From NCBI RefSeq assembly GCF_003010965.1, contig NZ_PGGM01000019.1, forward strand, positions 1 through 64,000: a stretch of 64,000 bases of DNA, read 5' to 3'. A program made the position numbers and the translations under genes. The stretch comes from Phyllobacterium sophorae. GTDB lineage: Bacteria; Pseudomonadota; Alphaproteobacteria; Rhizobiales; Rhizobiaceae. The notes under the pieces are model-generated. The model did not search any database, was not told the DNA's origin, and saw only the letters and a list, made by a program, of their open reading frames with translations. Shown in pieces: positions 25,935-34,457 of the stretch. Numbering within the stretch: position 1 is the stretch's first letter; each line of letters starts with the position of its first letter.

Positions 25935-26771
25935 ATGTTACAGGCCGTGCAGCAAAAAAATAATCCTGAAACCGTGTCTCTTGTCACCCCCGCTGCGCAG
26001 AGCGCGGGCGCACCGCTCCTGACGGTCGATAAGGTCACGCTACGCTACAAGACGCCAAACCTGCTCATTACAGCGACCGAGGGCGTAAGTTTTTCAGTCA
26101 ATCGATCGGACCGCTTCGTGCTTCTCGGACCATCCGGTTGCGGCAAATCCACCCTCTTGAAGGCTGTTGGCGGATACATGGCACCGGTGAGCGGTTCGAT
26201 TCACATCAATGGACGTCCGGTGAAAAGACCGGGCGCCGACCGCATGATGGTGTTTCAGGAATTCGATCAGCTTTTGCCTTGGAAAACGGTGCTTGATAAC
26301 GTGATGTTTCCACTGATGGTTGCGCGCAAACTGCCACGCAAGGAGGCGGAGGAGCGGGCGCGGGAATACATTGATAAGGTAAAGCTCACCCGAGCCGCGG
26401 ACAGCTACCCGCACACACTTTCCGGCGGGATGAAACAGCGCGTGGCCATCGCCCGCGGCATGGCGATGCAACCCGACATTTTGCTGATGGACGAGCCGTT
26501 TGCAGCGCTCGACGCACTCACGCGGCGCCAGATGCAAGATGAGCTGCTGCAGCTTTGGGAAGACACCAGGTTTACGGTGATCTTCGTCACGCATTCGATC
26601 GCTGAAGCCATCAAGGTCTCCAACCGCATTTTGCTGTTGTCGCCTCATCCAGGACGCGTGAAGGCAGAGGTGGTCGACGTTGATCATGCCCGTCAGGACG
26701 ACGGCAGTGCCTTGGCACTTGAACGCGATATCCACAATCTGCTCTTTTCCGAGCCTGGCCACAGGGAGTGA
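25935..26771 (+). CDS. ABC transporter ATP-binding protein, TauB/SsuB type
   Basis: This 278-residue ATPase has Walker A GPSGCGKST, Q-loop FQEFDQLLPW, signature LSGGMKQRVAIARG, Walker B ILLMDEP and the switch region VTHSIAEAI. ATG at 25,935 is selected because GGAGG lies five bases upstream; ATGs at 25,917 and 25,923 lack a site. It has about 40 extra residues before the nucleotide-binding domain. It is coupled to the permease gene, whose start region touches its stop. Confidence 0.92.
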   Translation: MLQAVQQKNNPETVSLVTPAAQSAGAPLLTVDKVTLRYKTPNLLITATEGVSFSVNRSDRFVLLGPSGCGKSTLLKAVGGYMAPVSGSIHINGRPVKRPGADRMMVFQEFDQLLPWKTVLDNVMFPLMVARKLPRKEAEERAREYIDKVKLTRAADSYPHTLSGGMKQRVAIARGMAMQPDILLMDEPFAALDALTRRQMQDELLQLWEDTRFTVIFVTHSIAEAIKVSNRILLLSPHPGRVKAEVVDVDHARQDDGSALALERDIHNLLFSEPGHRE

Positions 26772-26776
26772 CGATC

Positions 26777-27646
26777 ATGACCAGTCCGCAAATCATCCTT
26801 GCAGCCGACGTCACAACAAACAGGCAGCATGCCAATGTAGCCGAGGTCGAACAGAAGCTGGGTTCCCTCGAACTTATCTGGGGGATCAGCGCGGTGCGCA
26901 AGACGGTGCTGATTATCGGTCTCGCCATCATTTGGCAGCTCTACGCAAGCTATCTCGACAACCCGCTGCTTTTCCCGACCCTCAGTGACACGCTGGTCAC
27001 TCTTTACGATCGGTTCGTCGATGGCACATTGCCGTCGCGCATCTGGACGACGCTTCAGGTGCTGATCACAGGCTATGTGGCAGGGACTGTGCTTGCAGCC
27101 ATATTGACAATCCTTGCCATCAACACGCGGATCGGCACCGATTTTCTGGAAACCATGACGGCAATGTTCAACCCGTTGCCGGCAATCTCGTTGCTGCCGC
27201 TTGCGTTGATCTGGTTTGGGCTCGGCGCTTCCAGCCTTGTCTTCGTGCTGATCCATTCGGTGCTTTGGGCGGTGGCGCTCAACACCCATGCGGGCTTTCT
27301 TGGCGTGTCACGAACGCTGCGCATGGTCGGAGGCAACTATGGATTGACCGGTTTATCCTATGTGATGCGGATTCTCGTTCCCGCTGCGTTTCCGTCGATC
27401 CTGACCGGCCTGAAAATCGGCTGGGCCTTCGCCTGGCGTACGCTGATTGCCGCCGAACTCGTATTCGGTGTTTCGTCGGGACAGGGCGGGCTCGGCTGGT
27501 TCATCTTTGAGAACCGAAATCTCTTGGACATTCCTGCAGTCTTTGCCGGGCTCCTCACCGTGATCATCATCGGTCTCATCGTCGAGAACCTGGTCTTTCA
27601 GACCATTGAGCGCCACACGATTCAAAAATGGGGCATGCAGGAATAA
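26777..27646 (+). CDS. ABC transporter permease, TauC/SsuC type
   Basis: The product has 289 residues and about six transmembrane segments, with the coupling-loop pattern LGVSRTLRMVGGNYGLTG near residue 175. ATG at 26,777 lies eight bases after GGGAG; a GTG at 26,768 overlapping the ATPase stop is possible. It forms the inner-membrane channel for the NitT/TauT-type importer with the two preceding gene products. Confidence 0.9.
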   Translation: MTSPQIILAADVTTNRQHANVAEVEQKLGSLELIWGISAVRKTVLIIGLAIIWQLYASYLDNPLLFPTLSDTLVTLYDRFVDGTLPSRIWTTLQVLITGYVAGTVLAAILTILAINTRIGTDFLETMTAMFNPLPAISLLPLALIWFGLGASSLVFVLIHSVLWAVALNTHAGFLGVSRTLRMVGGNYGLTGLSYVMRILVPAAFPSILTGLKIGWAFAWRTLIAAELVFGVSSGQGGLGWFIFENRNLLDIPAVFAGLLTVIIIGLIVENLVFQTIERHTIQKWGMQE

Positions 27647-27697
27647 GCCGTTCATTCCCGTCGCTATCCATGACCTTGCAAGGCTGAGCAGATAAAC

Positions 27698-29428
27698 ATG
27701 AAGAAAATCCCGGACACATTGAGAAGCGCCCGATGGTTCGCTCCTGACGACCTGCGCAGCTCCGGCCATCGATCAAGAACCATGCAAATGGGTTATGCAC
27801 CGGAAGAATGGACAGGAAAGCCGGTCATTGCCATCCTGAACACCTGGTCGGATGCCAACCCTTGCCATGCACACTTCAAACACCGTGTCGGGGACGTCAA
27901 GCGCGGTGTATTTCAGGCCGGCGGATTTCCGCTCGAATTGCCGGCCCTGTCCTTGTCGGAAAGCTACGTCAAGCCAACGACCATGCTTTATCGCAATATG
28001 CTGGCGATGGAGGTTGAAGAGCTTTTGCGCTCGCATCCGGTCGACGGTGCCGTGCTGATGGGTGGCTGCGACAAGACCACACCGGGTTTGGTCATGGGAG
28101 CCGTGAGCGCCGGCCTGCCGATGATCTATCTGCCGGCCGGCCCCATGCTGCGCGGCAACTACCGCGGAAAAGCTCTGGGTTCCGGTTCGGACGCCTGGAA
28201 ATTCTGGGATGAACGGCGTGCAGGCAATCTATCGACCGATGAATGGGTCGAGGTGGAAGCCGGAATCGCACGTTCCTACGGCCATTGCATGACCATGGGC
28301 ACGGCCAGCACCATGACAGCGATTGCCGAGGCACTCGGATTGACCTTGCCCGGGGCGAGTTCCATTCCGGCGGCAGATTCCAATCACATCCGCATGTCTT
28401 CCGCGGTGGGAAGGCGGATCGTCGGCATGGTTTGGGACGACCTGATCCCGAGCGAGATTTTGACCAGGGCGGCCGTAGACAATGCCGTTTGTGTCGCCAT
28501 GGCCACCGGATGCTCGACCAATGCCATTGTCCATCTCGTTGCAATGGCGCGCCGGGCAGGGGTCAACCTGACAATGGACGATCTTGATCAAGCGGGCCGG
28601 ACCACCCCGGTTCTGGCAAACATAAGGCCAACGGGCGATAGCTATCTGATGGAAGATTTCTACTATGCCGGCGGTTTGCGAGCGCTCATGGCAAAACTTG
28701 CATCAAGGCTCGATCTTTCGGTGCTCACAGTCTCCGGCCATACGCTCGGGGAAACGCTGGAGGGGGCCAAATGTTTCAATGACGACGTTATCCGCTCGCT
28801 CGACAACCCTGTCTATCAGGAAGGCTCGCTTGCGGTCTTGAGGGGCAACCTCGCGCCCACCGGCGCTGTCATGAAGCCAGCGGCATGCGATCCAAGGCTG
28901 CATCAGCATCAGGGTCCGGCATTGGTTTTCGACAGCTACCCTGAAATGAAGGCAGCCATCGACGACGAAAACCTCGACGTGACGCCCGATCATATCCTGG
29001 TGTTGCGTGGGGCGGGCCCGCAGGGCGGACCCGGCATGCCGGAGTGGGGCATGTTGCCGATGCCCAAGGCCCTGCTCAAGCAGGGATATCGCGACATGCT
29101 GCGTCTGTCCGATGCGCGCATGAGCGGGACCAGCTATGGGGCCTGCGTTCTGCACGTGTCGCCGGAATCGCATGTCGGGGGACCGCTGGCACTTTTGCGG
29201 TCAGGCGACATCGTGCGGCTTGACCTGAATGCGCGCCGTATCGACATGCTGGTCGATGACCGTGAAATCGAACGCCGTCGTTCACAATGGCAAAAACCCG
29301 CCGACAAGGCCGGCCGCGGCTATGGCTGGATGTTTGCCAAACACGTGGGCCAGGCCGACACGGGGGCGGATTTTGACTTTCTCGAAACAGCCTTTGGGCC
29401 CTCGGCTCCTGAACCGGATATTTACTGA
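27698..29428 (+). CDS. IlvD/Edd family dehydratase, sugar-acid type
   Basis: The 576-residue enzyme belongs to the IlvD/Edd dehydratases, which remove water from 2,3-dihydroxy acids using an iron-sulfur cluster. Cluster cysteines C56 (NPCHAH), C124 (GCDKTTPG) and C197 (GHCMTMGTAST) are all present. Sequence features such as NTWSDANPCH and the length resemble the L-arabonate/xylonate-type branch more than biosynthetic IlvD. It follows the ABC importer by about 50 bases and precedes the RraA-like gene, suggesting dehydration of an imported sugar acid to a 2-keto-3-deoxy acid. The exact sugar acid is not evident. Confidence 0.9.
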   Translation: MKKIPDTLRSARWFAPDDLRSSGHRSRTMQMGYAPEEWTGKPVIAILNTWSDANPCHAHFKHRVGDVKRGVFQAGGFPLELPALSLSESYVKPTTMLYRNMLAMEVEELLRSHPVDGAVLMGGCDKTTPGLVMGAVSAGLPMIYLPAGPMLRGNYRGKALGSGSDAWKFWDERRAGNLSTDEWVEVEAGIARSYGHCMTMGTASTMTAIAEALGLTLPGASSIPAADSNHIRMSSAVGRRIVGMVWDDLIPSEILTRAAVDNAVCVAMATGCSTNAIVHLVAMARRAGVNLTMDDLDQAGRTTPVLANIRPTGDSYLMEDFYYAGGLRALMAKLASRLDLSVLTVSGHTLGETLEGAKCFNDDVIRSLDNPVYQEGSLAVLRGNLAPTGAVMKPAACDPRLHQHQGPALVFDSYPEMKAAIDDENLDVTPDHILVLRGAGPQGGPGMPEWGMLPMPKALLKQGYRDMLRLSDARMSGTSYGACVLHVSPESHVGGPLALLRSGDIVRLDLNARRIDMLVDDREIERRRSQWQKPADKAGRGYGWMFAKHVGQADTGADFDFLETAFGPSAPEPDIY

Positions 29429-29444
29429 CATGCAAGGACAGCGA

Positions 29445-30170
29445 ATGACTAACTATGATCTGGGCGATGCAACGCGCAAGAAGCTGATGGGCGTGGCCAC
29501 GCCAACAATTGCGACGGCGCTGTTCAAGCGCGGGCTGCGCAATCAGTTCATTCAAGACGTGCGACCACTGTCCGCAAAAAAAACCAACATGGTCGGGCAG
29601 GCCTTTACCTTGCGCTATATACCGGCCCGCGAGGACCTTAACACGATCGAGGTGTTCCGCGATCCCAACCATCCGCAGCGCGCCGCGGTGGAGCAATGTC
29701 CGCAGGGAAGTGTCCTGGTGATGGACAGTCGCAAGGATGCCCGGGCAGCTTCGGCCGGCTCCATACTGATATCAAGGCTGCAGGTGCGGGGTGTGGCAGG
29801 TGTCGTTACCGACGGAGGCTTCCGCGACAGCCCTGAGATTGCCAATTTGACCATTCACGCTTACCACAATCGTCCTTCGGCGCCAACCAACCTGACCCAT
29901 CACCAAGCCTACGATATCAACGTCCCAATCGGCTGCGGCGATGTCGCTGTCTTTCCGGGCGATGTGCTCGTTGGGGACAATGAAGGGGTCATGGTTATTC
30001 CGGCCCATCTCGCCGACGAGATTGCCGACGAAACGGTCGAGATGACGGCCTATGAAGATTTTGTCACCGAGCAAGTCATGAATGGCGCAACGATCATCGG
30101 GCTTTACCCAGCCACAAGCGAAAAACCGAAGATCGATTTTGCCGCCTGGCGACAAAAGAACGGACGATAA
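29445..30170 (+). CDS. RraA-like protein (possible 2-oxo-acid aldolase)
   Basis: The 241-residue protein is of the RraA/HMG-aldolase superfamily. ATG at 29,445 is six bases after AAGGA; an ATG at 29,430 is possible. The core motif GVVTDGGFRD near residue 125 and GDVLVGDNEGVMVIP near residue 180 are the usual metal/oxo-acid binding and dimer elements. Some members are divalent-metal aldolases that cleave 4-hydroxy-2-oxo acids; others regulate RNase E. Directly behind a sugar-acid dehydratase, an aldolase or decarboxylase role on the keto-deoxy product is the better inference. It is the last gene of the operon. Confidence 0.85.
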   Translation: MTNYDLGDATRKKLMGVATPTIATALFKRGLRNQFIQDVRPLSAKKTNMVGQAFTLRYIPAREDLNTIEVFRDPNHPQRAAVEQCPQGSVLVMDSRKDARAASAGSILISRLQVRGVAGVVTDGGFRDSPEIANLTIHAYHNRPSAPTNLTHHQAYDINVPIGCGDVAVFPGDVLVGDNEGVMVIPAHLADEIADETVEMTAYEDFVTEQVMNGATIIGLYPATSEKPKIDFAAWRQKNGR

Positions 30171-30363
30171 GAATCTAAAAAAGGCGGATTTCGGTTTTCT
30201 CGCAAACGTTAAGCACAGCTGTCTATGGCAGCGCTTTGATGGCATGCGGAACACCAAAACGATGCATCACCAAGCAAGGTGTTGCAGCCGGGTTACGCGA
30301 ATGCGGATCCCGCCAGTAACCCTGTTCGCTGATCTTCGTGCGCCAGTCTAACCCTCCACCATG

Positions 30364-30447
30364 TTAATCGTAGATCATCATGAGCAGGTTCGTTACGATT
30401 ATCAGGCCGATGGTTGTAAGCGACATAAAGGCAATGAGGTCATTCAT
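30364..30447 (-). CDS. 27-residue single-span membrane peptide
   Basis: This short gene encodes a 27-residue peptide beginning MNDLIAFMSL and ending NLLMMIYD. Almost the whole of it is one hydrophobic helix, with an acidic residue near each end. GGAGGG lies eight bases before the ATG, and a perfect TATAAT is found about 35 bases upstream, so it has its own compact expression signals. It follows the TRAP operon terminator and is too short for ordinary gene finding. I do not recognise a family. It may modulate a membrane complex such as the nearby TRAP transporter, but that is speculation. Confidence 0.6.
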   Translation of the reverse strand: MNDLIAFMSLTTIGLIIVTNLLMMIYD

Positions 30448-30481
30448 CGACAGCACCCTCCGTGGATGCGGCTACGATGCA

Positions 30482-30487
30482 ATTATA
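30482..30487 (-). promoter_or_regulatory. -10 box TATAAT for the 27-residue peptide gene
   Basis: A consensus TATAAT lies on the minus strand 35 bases before the ATG of the small membrane peptide, placing the transcript start about 25 bases before that ATG. The -35 region at the right distance is weak (TTCCCC). Confidence 0.45.
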
Positions 30488-30557
30488 GGGCCTTCGGCTC
30501 ATTCGGGGAAATGGTCTTTTGTCGCTGCGCCTTAAGACGCTGTCCCCGATAAAAAGA

Positions 30558-30577
30558 GCCGGACTGAACAGTCCGGC
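30558..30577 (-). terminator. Rho-independent terminator of the TRAP operon
   Basis: GCCGGACT and AGTCCGGC form a perfect 8-bp stem around a four-base loop, followed on the minus strand by TCTTTTTA. It lies 240 bases after the TRAP large permease stop and before the small peptide gene, so it separates the two units. Confidence 0.8.
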
Positions 30578-30819
30578 AATTGTGAAGGCTGAGAACCTTC
30601 ATGGGGGAACAGCCGACGCGGGAAAAATGGGGGAACCGCTACGGCTTGCGCGAGTGTAGCGCATCGTCCGTGTATTGCAACCAAGAGTTGAAAATCCATG
30701 CGCTGCACACCTTGTCCGTTTTCAAGGGTCTGCGCGGCGGCATGGCATGCGGACCGCACCAGTTCACGCGGATGGGCCCTTTTAGTTTGGGTTCGGCGGT
30801 TAAGGCAGGGCGGTCGCCC

Positions 30820-32565
30820 TTAACCGCCATAAAGGTAGTTCGGAAGCCAGAGCGTTATGCCGGGCCAGATATACATGATGATCATGCACACGATGACGAT
30901 CAGCATGTAGGGCATCATGCCGGCAAATATTTGATTGAGTGTGACATGCGCTGGGGAGACACCCTTTAGATAGAACGCCGACATGGCGACGGGCGGCGAC
31001 AGGAACGCCGCCTGTAAATTCACGAAAACCAGCACTCCCCAAAGAACCGGGTCGATGTTGAAATGCTTCAGCATCGGTAGAAAGATCGGCACGAAGATGA
31101 TGATGATCTCGGTCCATTCGAGCGGCCAGCCAAGAATGAATATGATAGCTTGCGACAGGATCATGAACTGGATGGGCGACAGGTCAAGCGACAGGACCCA
31201 TTGCTCGAGCAGCGCCTGACCGCCAAGAATTGCGAAAACAGCCGAAAACAGTGCCGATCCAACAAAGAGCCAACACACCATGGCCGTCGTCTTCGCGGTC
31301 AAAAACACCGCTTCCTTGGTGCGCTTCCAGTTGAGCGTTCGCGCCTGAAACGCCAGCAGAAAGGCCCCGGCGGCACCGACTGCCGCGGACTCGGTAGCCG
31401 TCGTGATTCCAAACAGGATGACGGCGAGCACGACCGCGGTGAGAATGCCAAGCGGCATGACGGAGGAGGTCAGAAGCTTAACAACCTCCAACCGCTCGGC
31501 ATTCATGTTCCGGTAGTAGCGGCCGAGTATCAGCGCAGCCAACACGGCAATGAGGGCGAACGCGATGTAAAAACCGCTCGCCGGCCCAGCAGCCGTCGTG
31601 GGGGCCGCCTCCACGACCGGTGAGCCGAGCTGCTCCAATCCGGATGGAGCTTCAAGTTCGCTCGATGCTTGCGGATGGATAACGACATACCACCAAACGA
31701 GCAAAAGGGTGAATGTCGTCAGGGCGAAAGGTATCAGAGCGGCACTGAAATTCTTCAACAGTTTCCAATAGGTAAGGCGTCCATTGTCTGTCATGAGGGC
31801 CATGGCTCTGGATGGCGCGAGCAATGCCGAAAAAAGTCCAACAAGCATATTGCGTGAGTAGAGCGTCTGAAAGCTTCGCATCCAGGCCGGCACGGGAACC
31901 TTTGTTTGTTGCTCCGTCAAGGGGGGAGCGATCCTTGGGTTGATTGTCGCCCAGGCAAGAATGTAGACGAGATAAAGGAAAGCCAGGAAAAATCCGGGAA
32001 ACATCGCGGCGGCATAGAGCTTTACAACGGACTGTCCTGCGACTGCCGCATAGACGATAATCATGACAGACGGCGGGATCAGGATACCCAGTGTGCCACC
32101 CGCGGTGATCACGCCAGAAGCAAGCTTGACATCGTATCCGGCCCGCAGCATCGGGTTGAAAGCAATCACGCCCATCAAGACCACCACCGCCCCAACGAGA
32201 CCACTGGCGATACCCCAGAACGTGCACACGATGAGCGTGGCAACGGCCAGGGATGCCGGCACACGCCGGAACGAAAGCTGGATGCTGTAGAACATCTTGT
32301 CGACCAATGCTCCGCGTTCCATCACGTAACCCATGAGCACGAACAGCGGGATGGAAATCAGAACGTCGTTGGTCATGGCCCCATAAGTGCGCTGCACCAT
32401 CAGGTCGAAGACGCGATTATCTATCCAGTGCTCGGCGGGGTTGTAGAACGCGTAGAAGCCGAAAAACATGCCAAGGCCCATCAGGGTGAAGGCCGTCGGA
32501 AATCCCATGATGATAACGACTACGATGAGCATGAGCATCGTGATTCCAAGAACTGGATCACTCAC
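30820..32565 (-). CDS. TRAP transporter large permease (DctM type, long form)
   Basis: This 581-residue protein is the large membrane subunit of a TRAP transporter. The ends match DctM: IPLFVLMGYVMERGALVD near residue 75, GTLGILIPPSVMIIVYA near residue 155 and a second half ending with VNLQAAFLSPPVAMSAFYL. It is about 150 residues longer than a typical DctM because of a middle insertion (roughly residues 240-360) with extra hydrophobic segments and a Pro/Ala-rich loop. Such long forms are known among alpha-keto-acid-type TRAP systems. Its start overlaps the DctQ stop by four bases. Confidence 0.9.
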   Translation of the reverse strand: MSDPVLGITMLMLIVVVIIMGFPTAFTLMGLGMFFGFYAFYNPAEHWIDNRVFDLMVQRTYGAMTNDVLISIPLFVLMGYVMERGALVDKMFYSIQLSFRRVPASLAVATLIVCTFWGIASGLVGAVVVLMGVIAFNPMLRAGYDVKLASGVITAGGTLGILIPPSVMIIVYAAVAGQSVVKLYAAAMFPGFFLAFLYLVYILAWATINPRIAPPLTEQQTKVPVPAWMRSFQTLYSRNMLVGLFSALLAPSRAMALMTDNGRLTYWKLLKNFSAALIPFALTTFTLLLVWWYVVIHPQASSELEAPSGLEQLGSPVVEAAPTTAAGPASGFYIAFALIAVLAALILGRYYRNMNAERLEVVKLLTSSVMPLGILTAVVLAVILFGITTATESAAVGAAGAFLLAFQARTLNWKRTKEAVFLTAKTTAMVCWLFVGSALFSAVFAILGGQALLEQWVLSLDLSPIQFMILSQAIIFILGWPLEWTEIIIIFVPIFLPMLKHFNIDPVLWGVLVFVNLQAAFLSPPVAMSAFYLKGVSPAHVTLNQIFAGMMPYMLIVIVCMIIMYIWPGITLWLPNYLYGG

Positions 32566-33227
32566 GTTTGCAAATCTCCCCCCGAACCACGTTTGCGCGC
32601 CGTCTCGTCGATTTGCTGTGCCCGCTCGATCGCGACTTTGCGCGTTTCCTCATCCACGTGCTCGCTGTGCGCGAGTTGCTCCTCGACCACGTCAATTTCA
32701 GCCACATCCTTGAGCCGGCTGGGCCATTCCCCCGTCTTGAGGCAAACGAGACAACGAACAATTTCCGCCAGGCCCTGGAGCATCACCAGGGCCCCAGCCA
32801 ATGGAATGATCGATTTGAAGTAGTAGATCGGCGGGCCTTCTGCGGTCACGGTTGAATGCTCGCCGATCCGCCATGAAAGTGCTGCGTAGTCGTAGCCTGC
32901 GTAAACAAGGGCCGCGATCCCCGGCAGGAAAAAGACGATGTACAATATCAAATCAAGCCCCGCCTGCGTGCGTGGCCGCATCGAACTATAGAGAAAATCG
33001 CCGCGCACATGACCGTTCTGCGCCAGCGTGTACGCGCCGGCGAGCATGAATAACGAGCCATAGAACATGCTGCTGGCGTCGAATATCCACGCCGTCGGCA
33101 TGTTCATGATATAGCGCTTGAAGACCTCGACGCAGACAAGCGTCATCAGTCCGATAATAAGCCACGCTGCGGCTTTTCCCACCCACACGCTGATTGCATC
33201 GACCGCATTCAGAAATTGCTGAACGTT
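32562..33227 (-). CDS. TRAP transporter small permease (DctQ type)
   Basis: The 221-residue product has four hydrophobic segments and the DctQ core (VCVEVFKRYIMNMPTAWIFD, about residues 30-49). The frame is open from a TTG at 33,266, but that lies inside the strong hairpin after the binding-protein gene. GTG at 33,227, behind GGGGGCAGG, is the more likely start. The C-terminal 50 residues are charged and predicted helical, longer than in many DctQ proteins. It pairs with the large permease downstream. Confidence 0.82.
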   Translation of the reverse strand, partial: NVQQFLNAVDAISVWVGKAAAWLIIGLMTLVCVEVFKRYIMNMPTAWIFDASSMFYGSLFMLAGAYTLAQNGHVRGDFLYSSMRPRTQAGLDLILYIVFFLPGIAALVYAGYDYAALSWRIGEHSTVTAEGPPIYYFKSIIPLAGALVMLQGLAEIVRCLVCLKTGEWPSRLKDVAEIDVVEEQLAHSEHVDEETRKVAIERAQQIDETARKRGSGGDLQT

Positions 33228-33259
33228 CACACCTGCCCCCGATGGCGAGATATTTTTGC

Positions 33260-33302
33260 CGAACAAAGCATCCCGGTCATGTTCCCAACGATGCTTTGTT
33301 CG
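33260..33302 (-). promoter_or_regulatory. intercistronic hairpin after the TRAP binding-protein gene
   Basis: CGAACAAAGCATC and its exact complement GATGCTTTGTTCG form a 13-bp stem with a 17-base loop. It begins ten bases after the binding-protein stop and precedes the small-permease start, matching hairpins after three other binding-protein genes in the window. Confidence 0.7.
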
Positions 33303-33311
33303 AACTGCGTC

Positions 33312-34457
33312 TTAGATTTTCTTTGCCGCCGCGTTCTCGCCGAAATAGTGATCGAACACCATCCGGCGGCTGACAACGGTGTCCTGTTCCCAACGCGTTG
33401 CCCGCTCGGCAAAGGCGAGCTGCGATTGGAGGATTTCCTTGAAAAGCGGGTTTTCGCCGGCCTTTTTCTTCACCACCTCGTCATAAACTTCCAACTGTTT
33501 CTTCAAGATCGCGTCCGGTGTCTTGTAGAATTTGACTTTGTCCGTCGTCTGCATCTCTCGATAATCTTTCGAATAGCGGTCAATTGCCTTCCAGTGCATA
33601 TCCTGCGAAGCGGCCTCGACCGCATTGGCGATGATGGCCTTCATTTGTTCTGGCAGTGCGTCGTATTTCGTCCTGTTGAACAGGATCTCGAACTGCTCCG
33701 CATTTTGGTGATAGCTCTGGAGCATGCAGATCTTGGATACGTCAGGAAAACCAAGCACCCGGTCAGACGAGGCATTGTTGAATTCGGCCGCATCAAGCAG
33801 TCCGCGGTCCAGTGCCGAGACGATTTCGCCGCCCGGCAGTGCGTTGACCGCAGCGCCCAGACCCGTGAAGACATCAATGGAGATGCCAACGGTGCGGAAC
33901 TTCATGCCATTGAGGTCTTCTGCCTTGGCAACGGGTTTCTTGAACCAGCCGAGCGGCTGAGTCGGCATGGGACCATACGGGAATGACACAACATTGGCAC
34001 CTATGGAGTCATAGAGCTTTGCGAGGAGCTCCTTCCCGCCGCCATATTTGTGCCACGCCAGCAGCATGTTGGCATCCATCGCAAAGCCGGGGCCCGATCC
34101 CCATAGTGCCAGCGCCGTCTGTTTGCCGTAGTGGTAGACAAGCACGCCGTGGCCGCCGTCCAGCGTTCCTTGCGACACCGCATCAAGCAGGCCAAATGCA
34201 GGCACCACCGCGCCCGCCGGAAGCACTTCGATCTTGAGGTCTCCGCCGGTCATGTCATTGACCTTCTTGGCAAAATCGAGCGCGAACTCGTGGAAAATAT
34301 CCTTGGAGGGCCATGTGCTCTGCCAGCGCATATTGACTGGCCCTTGCGCCTTGACGACACTTGGTGCAGCAACGATCGCCGCGCTGGCCATAGCCACACC
34401 GCCCAAGAACTTGCGGCGCGAGGTCTTGTCCCCTGTTTGGGTCCTTGATTTGGTCAT
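33312..34457 (-). CDS. TRAP transporter solute-binding protein (DctP/TakP type) with Tat signal
   Basis: The 381-residue periplasmic protein starts with a twin-arginine signal, SRRKFLGGVAMASAAIVAAP, and a cleavage region near VVKAQG (about 38). Export folded via Tat is therefore likely. The mature part, with MRWQSTWPSKDIFHE, LPAGAVVP and MKFRTVGISID, resembles the TakP/DctP subfamily that binds 2-oxo acids or aromatic and sugar carboxylates. GGGAGG lies upstream of the ATG. It is first in the TRAP operon. Two 12-base direct repeats, ACTACTYRATGA, lie in its promoter region. Confidence 0.9.
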   Translation of the reverse strand: MTKSRTQTGDKTSRRKFLGGVAMASAAIVAAPSVVKAQGPVNMRWQSTWPSKDIFHEFALDFAKKVNDMTGGDLKIEVLPAGAVVPAFGLLDAVSQGTLDGGHGVLVYHYGKQTALALWGSGPGFAMDANMLLAWHKYGGGKELLAKLYDSIGANVVSFPYGPMPTQPLGWFKKPVAKAEDLNGMKFRTVGISIDVFTGLGAAVNALPGGEIVSALDRGLLDAAEFNNASSDRVLGFPDVSKICMLQSYHQNAEQFEILFNRTKYDALPEQMKAIIANAVEAASQDMHWKAIDRYSKDYREMQTTDKVKFYKTPDAILKKQLEVYDEVVKKKAGENPLFKEILQSQLAFAERATRWEQDTVVSRRMVFDHYFGENAAAKKI

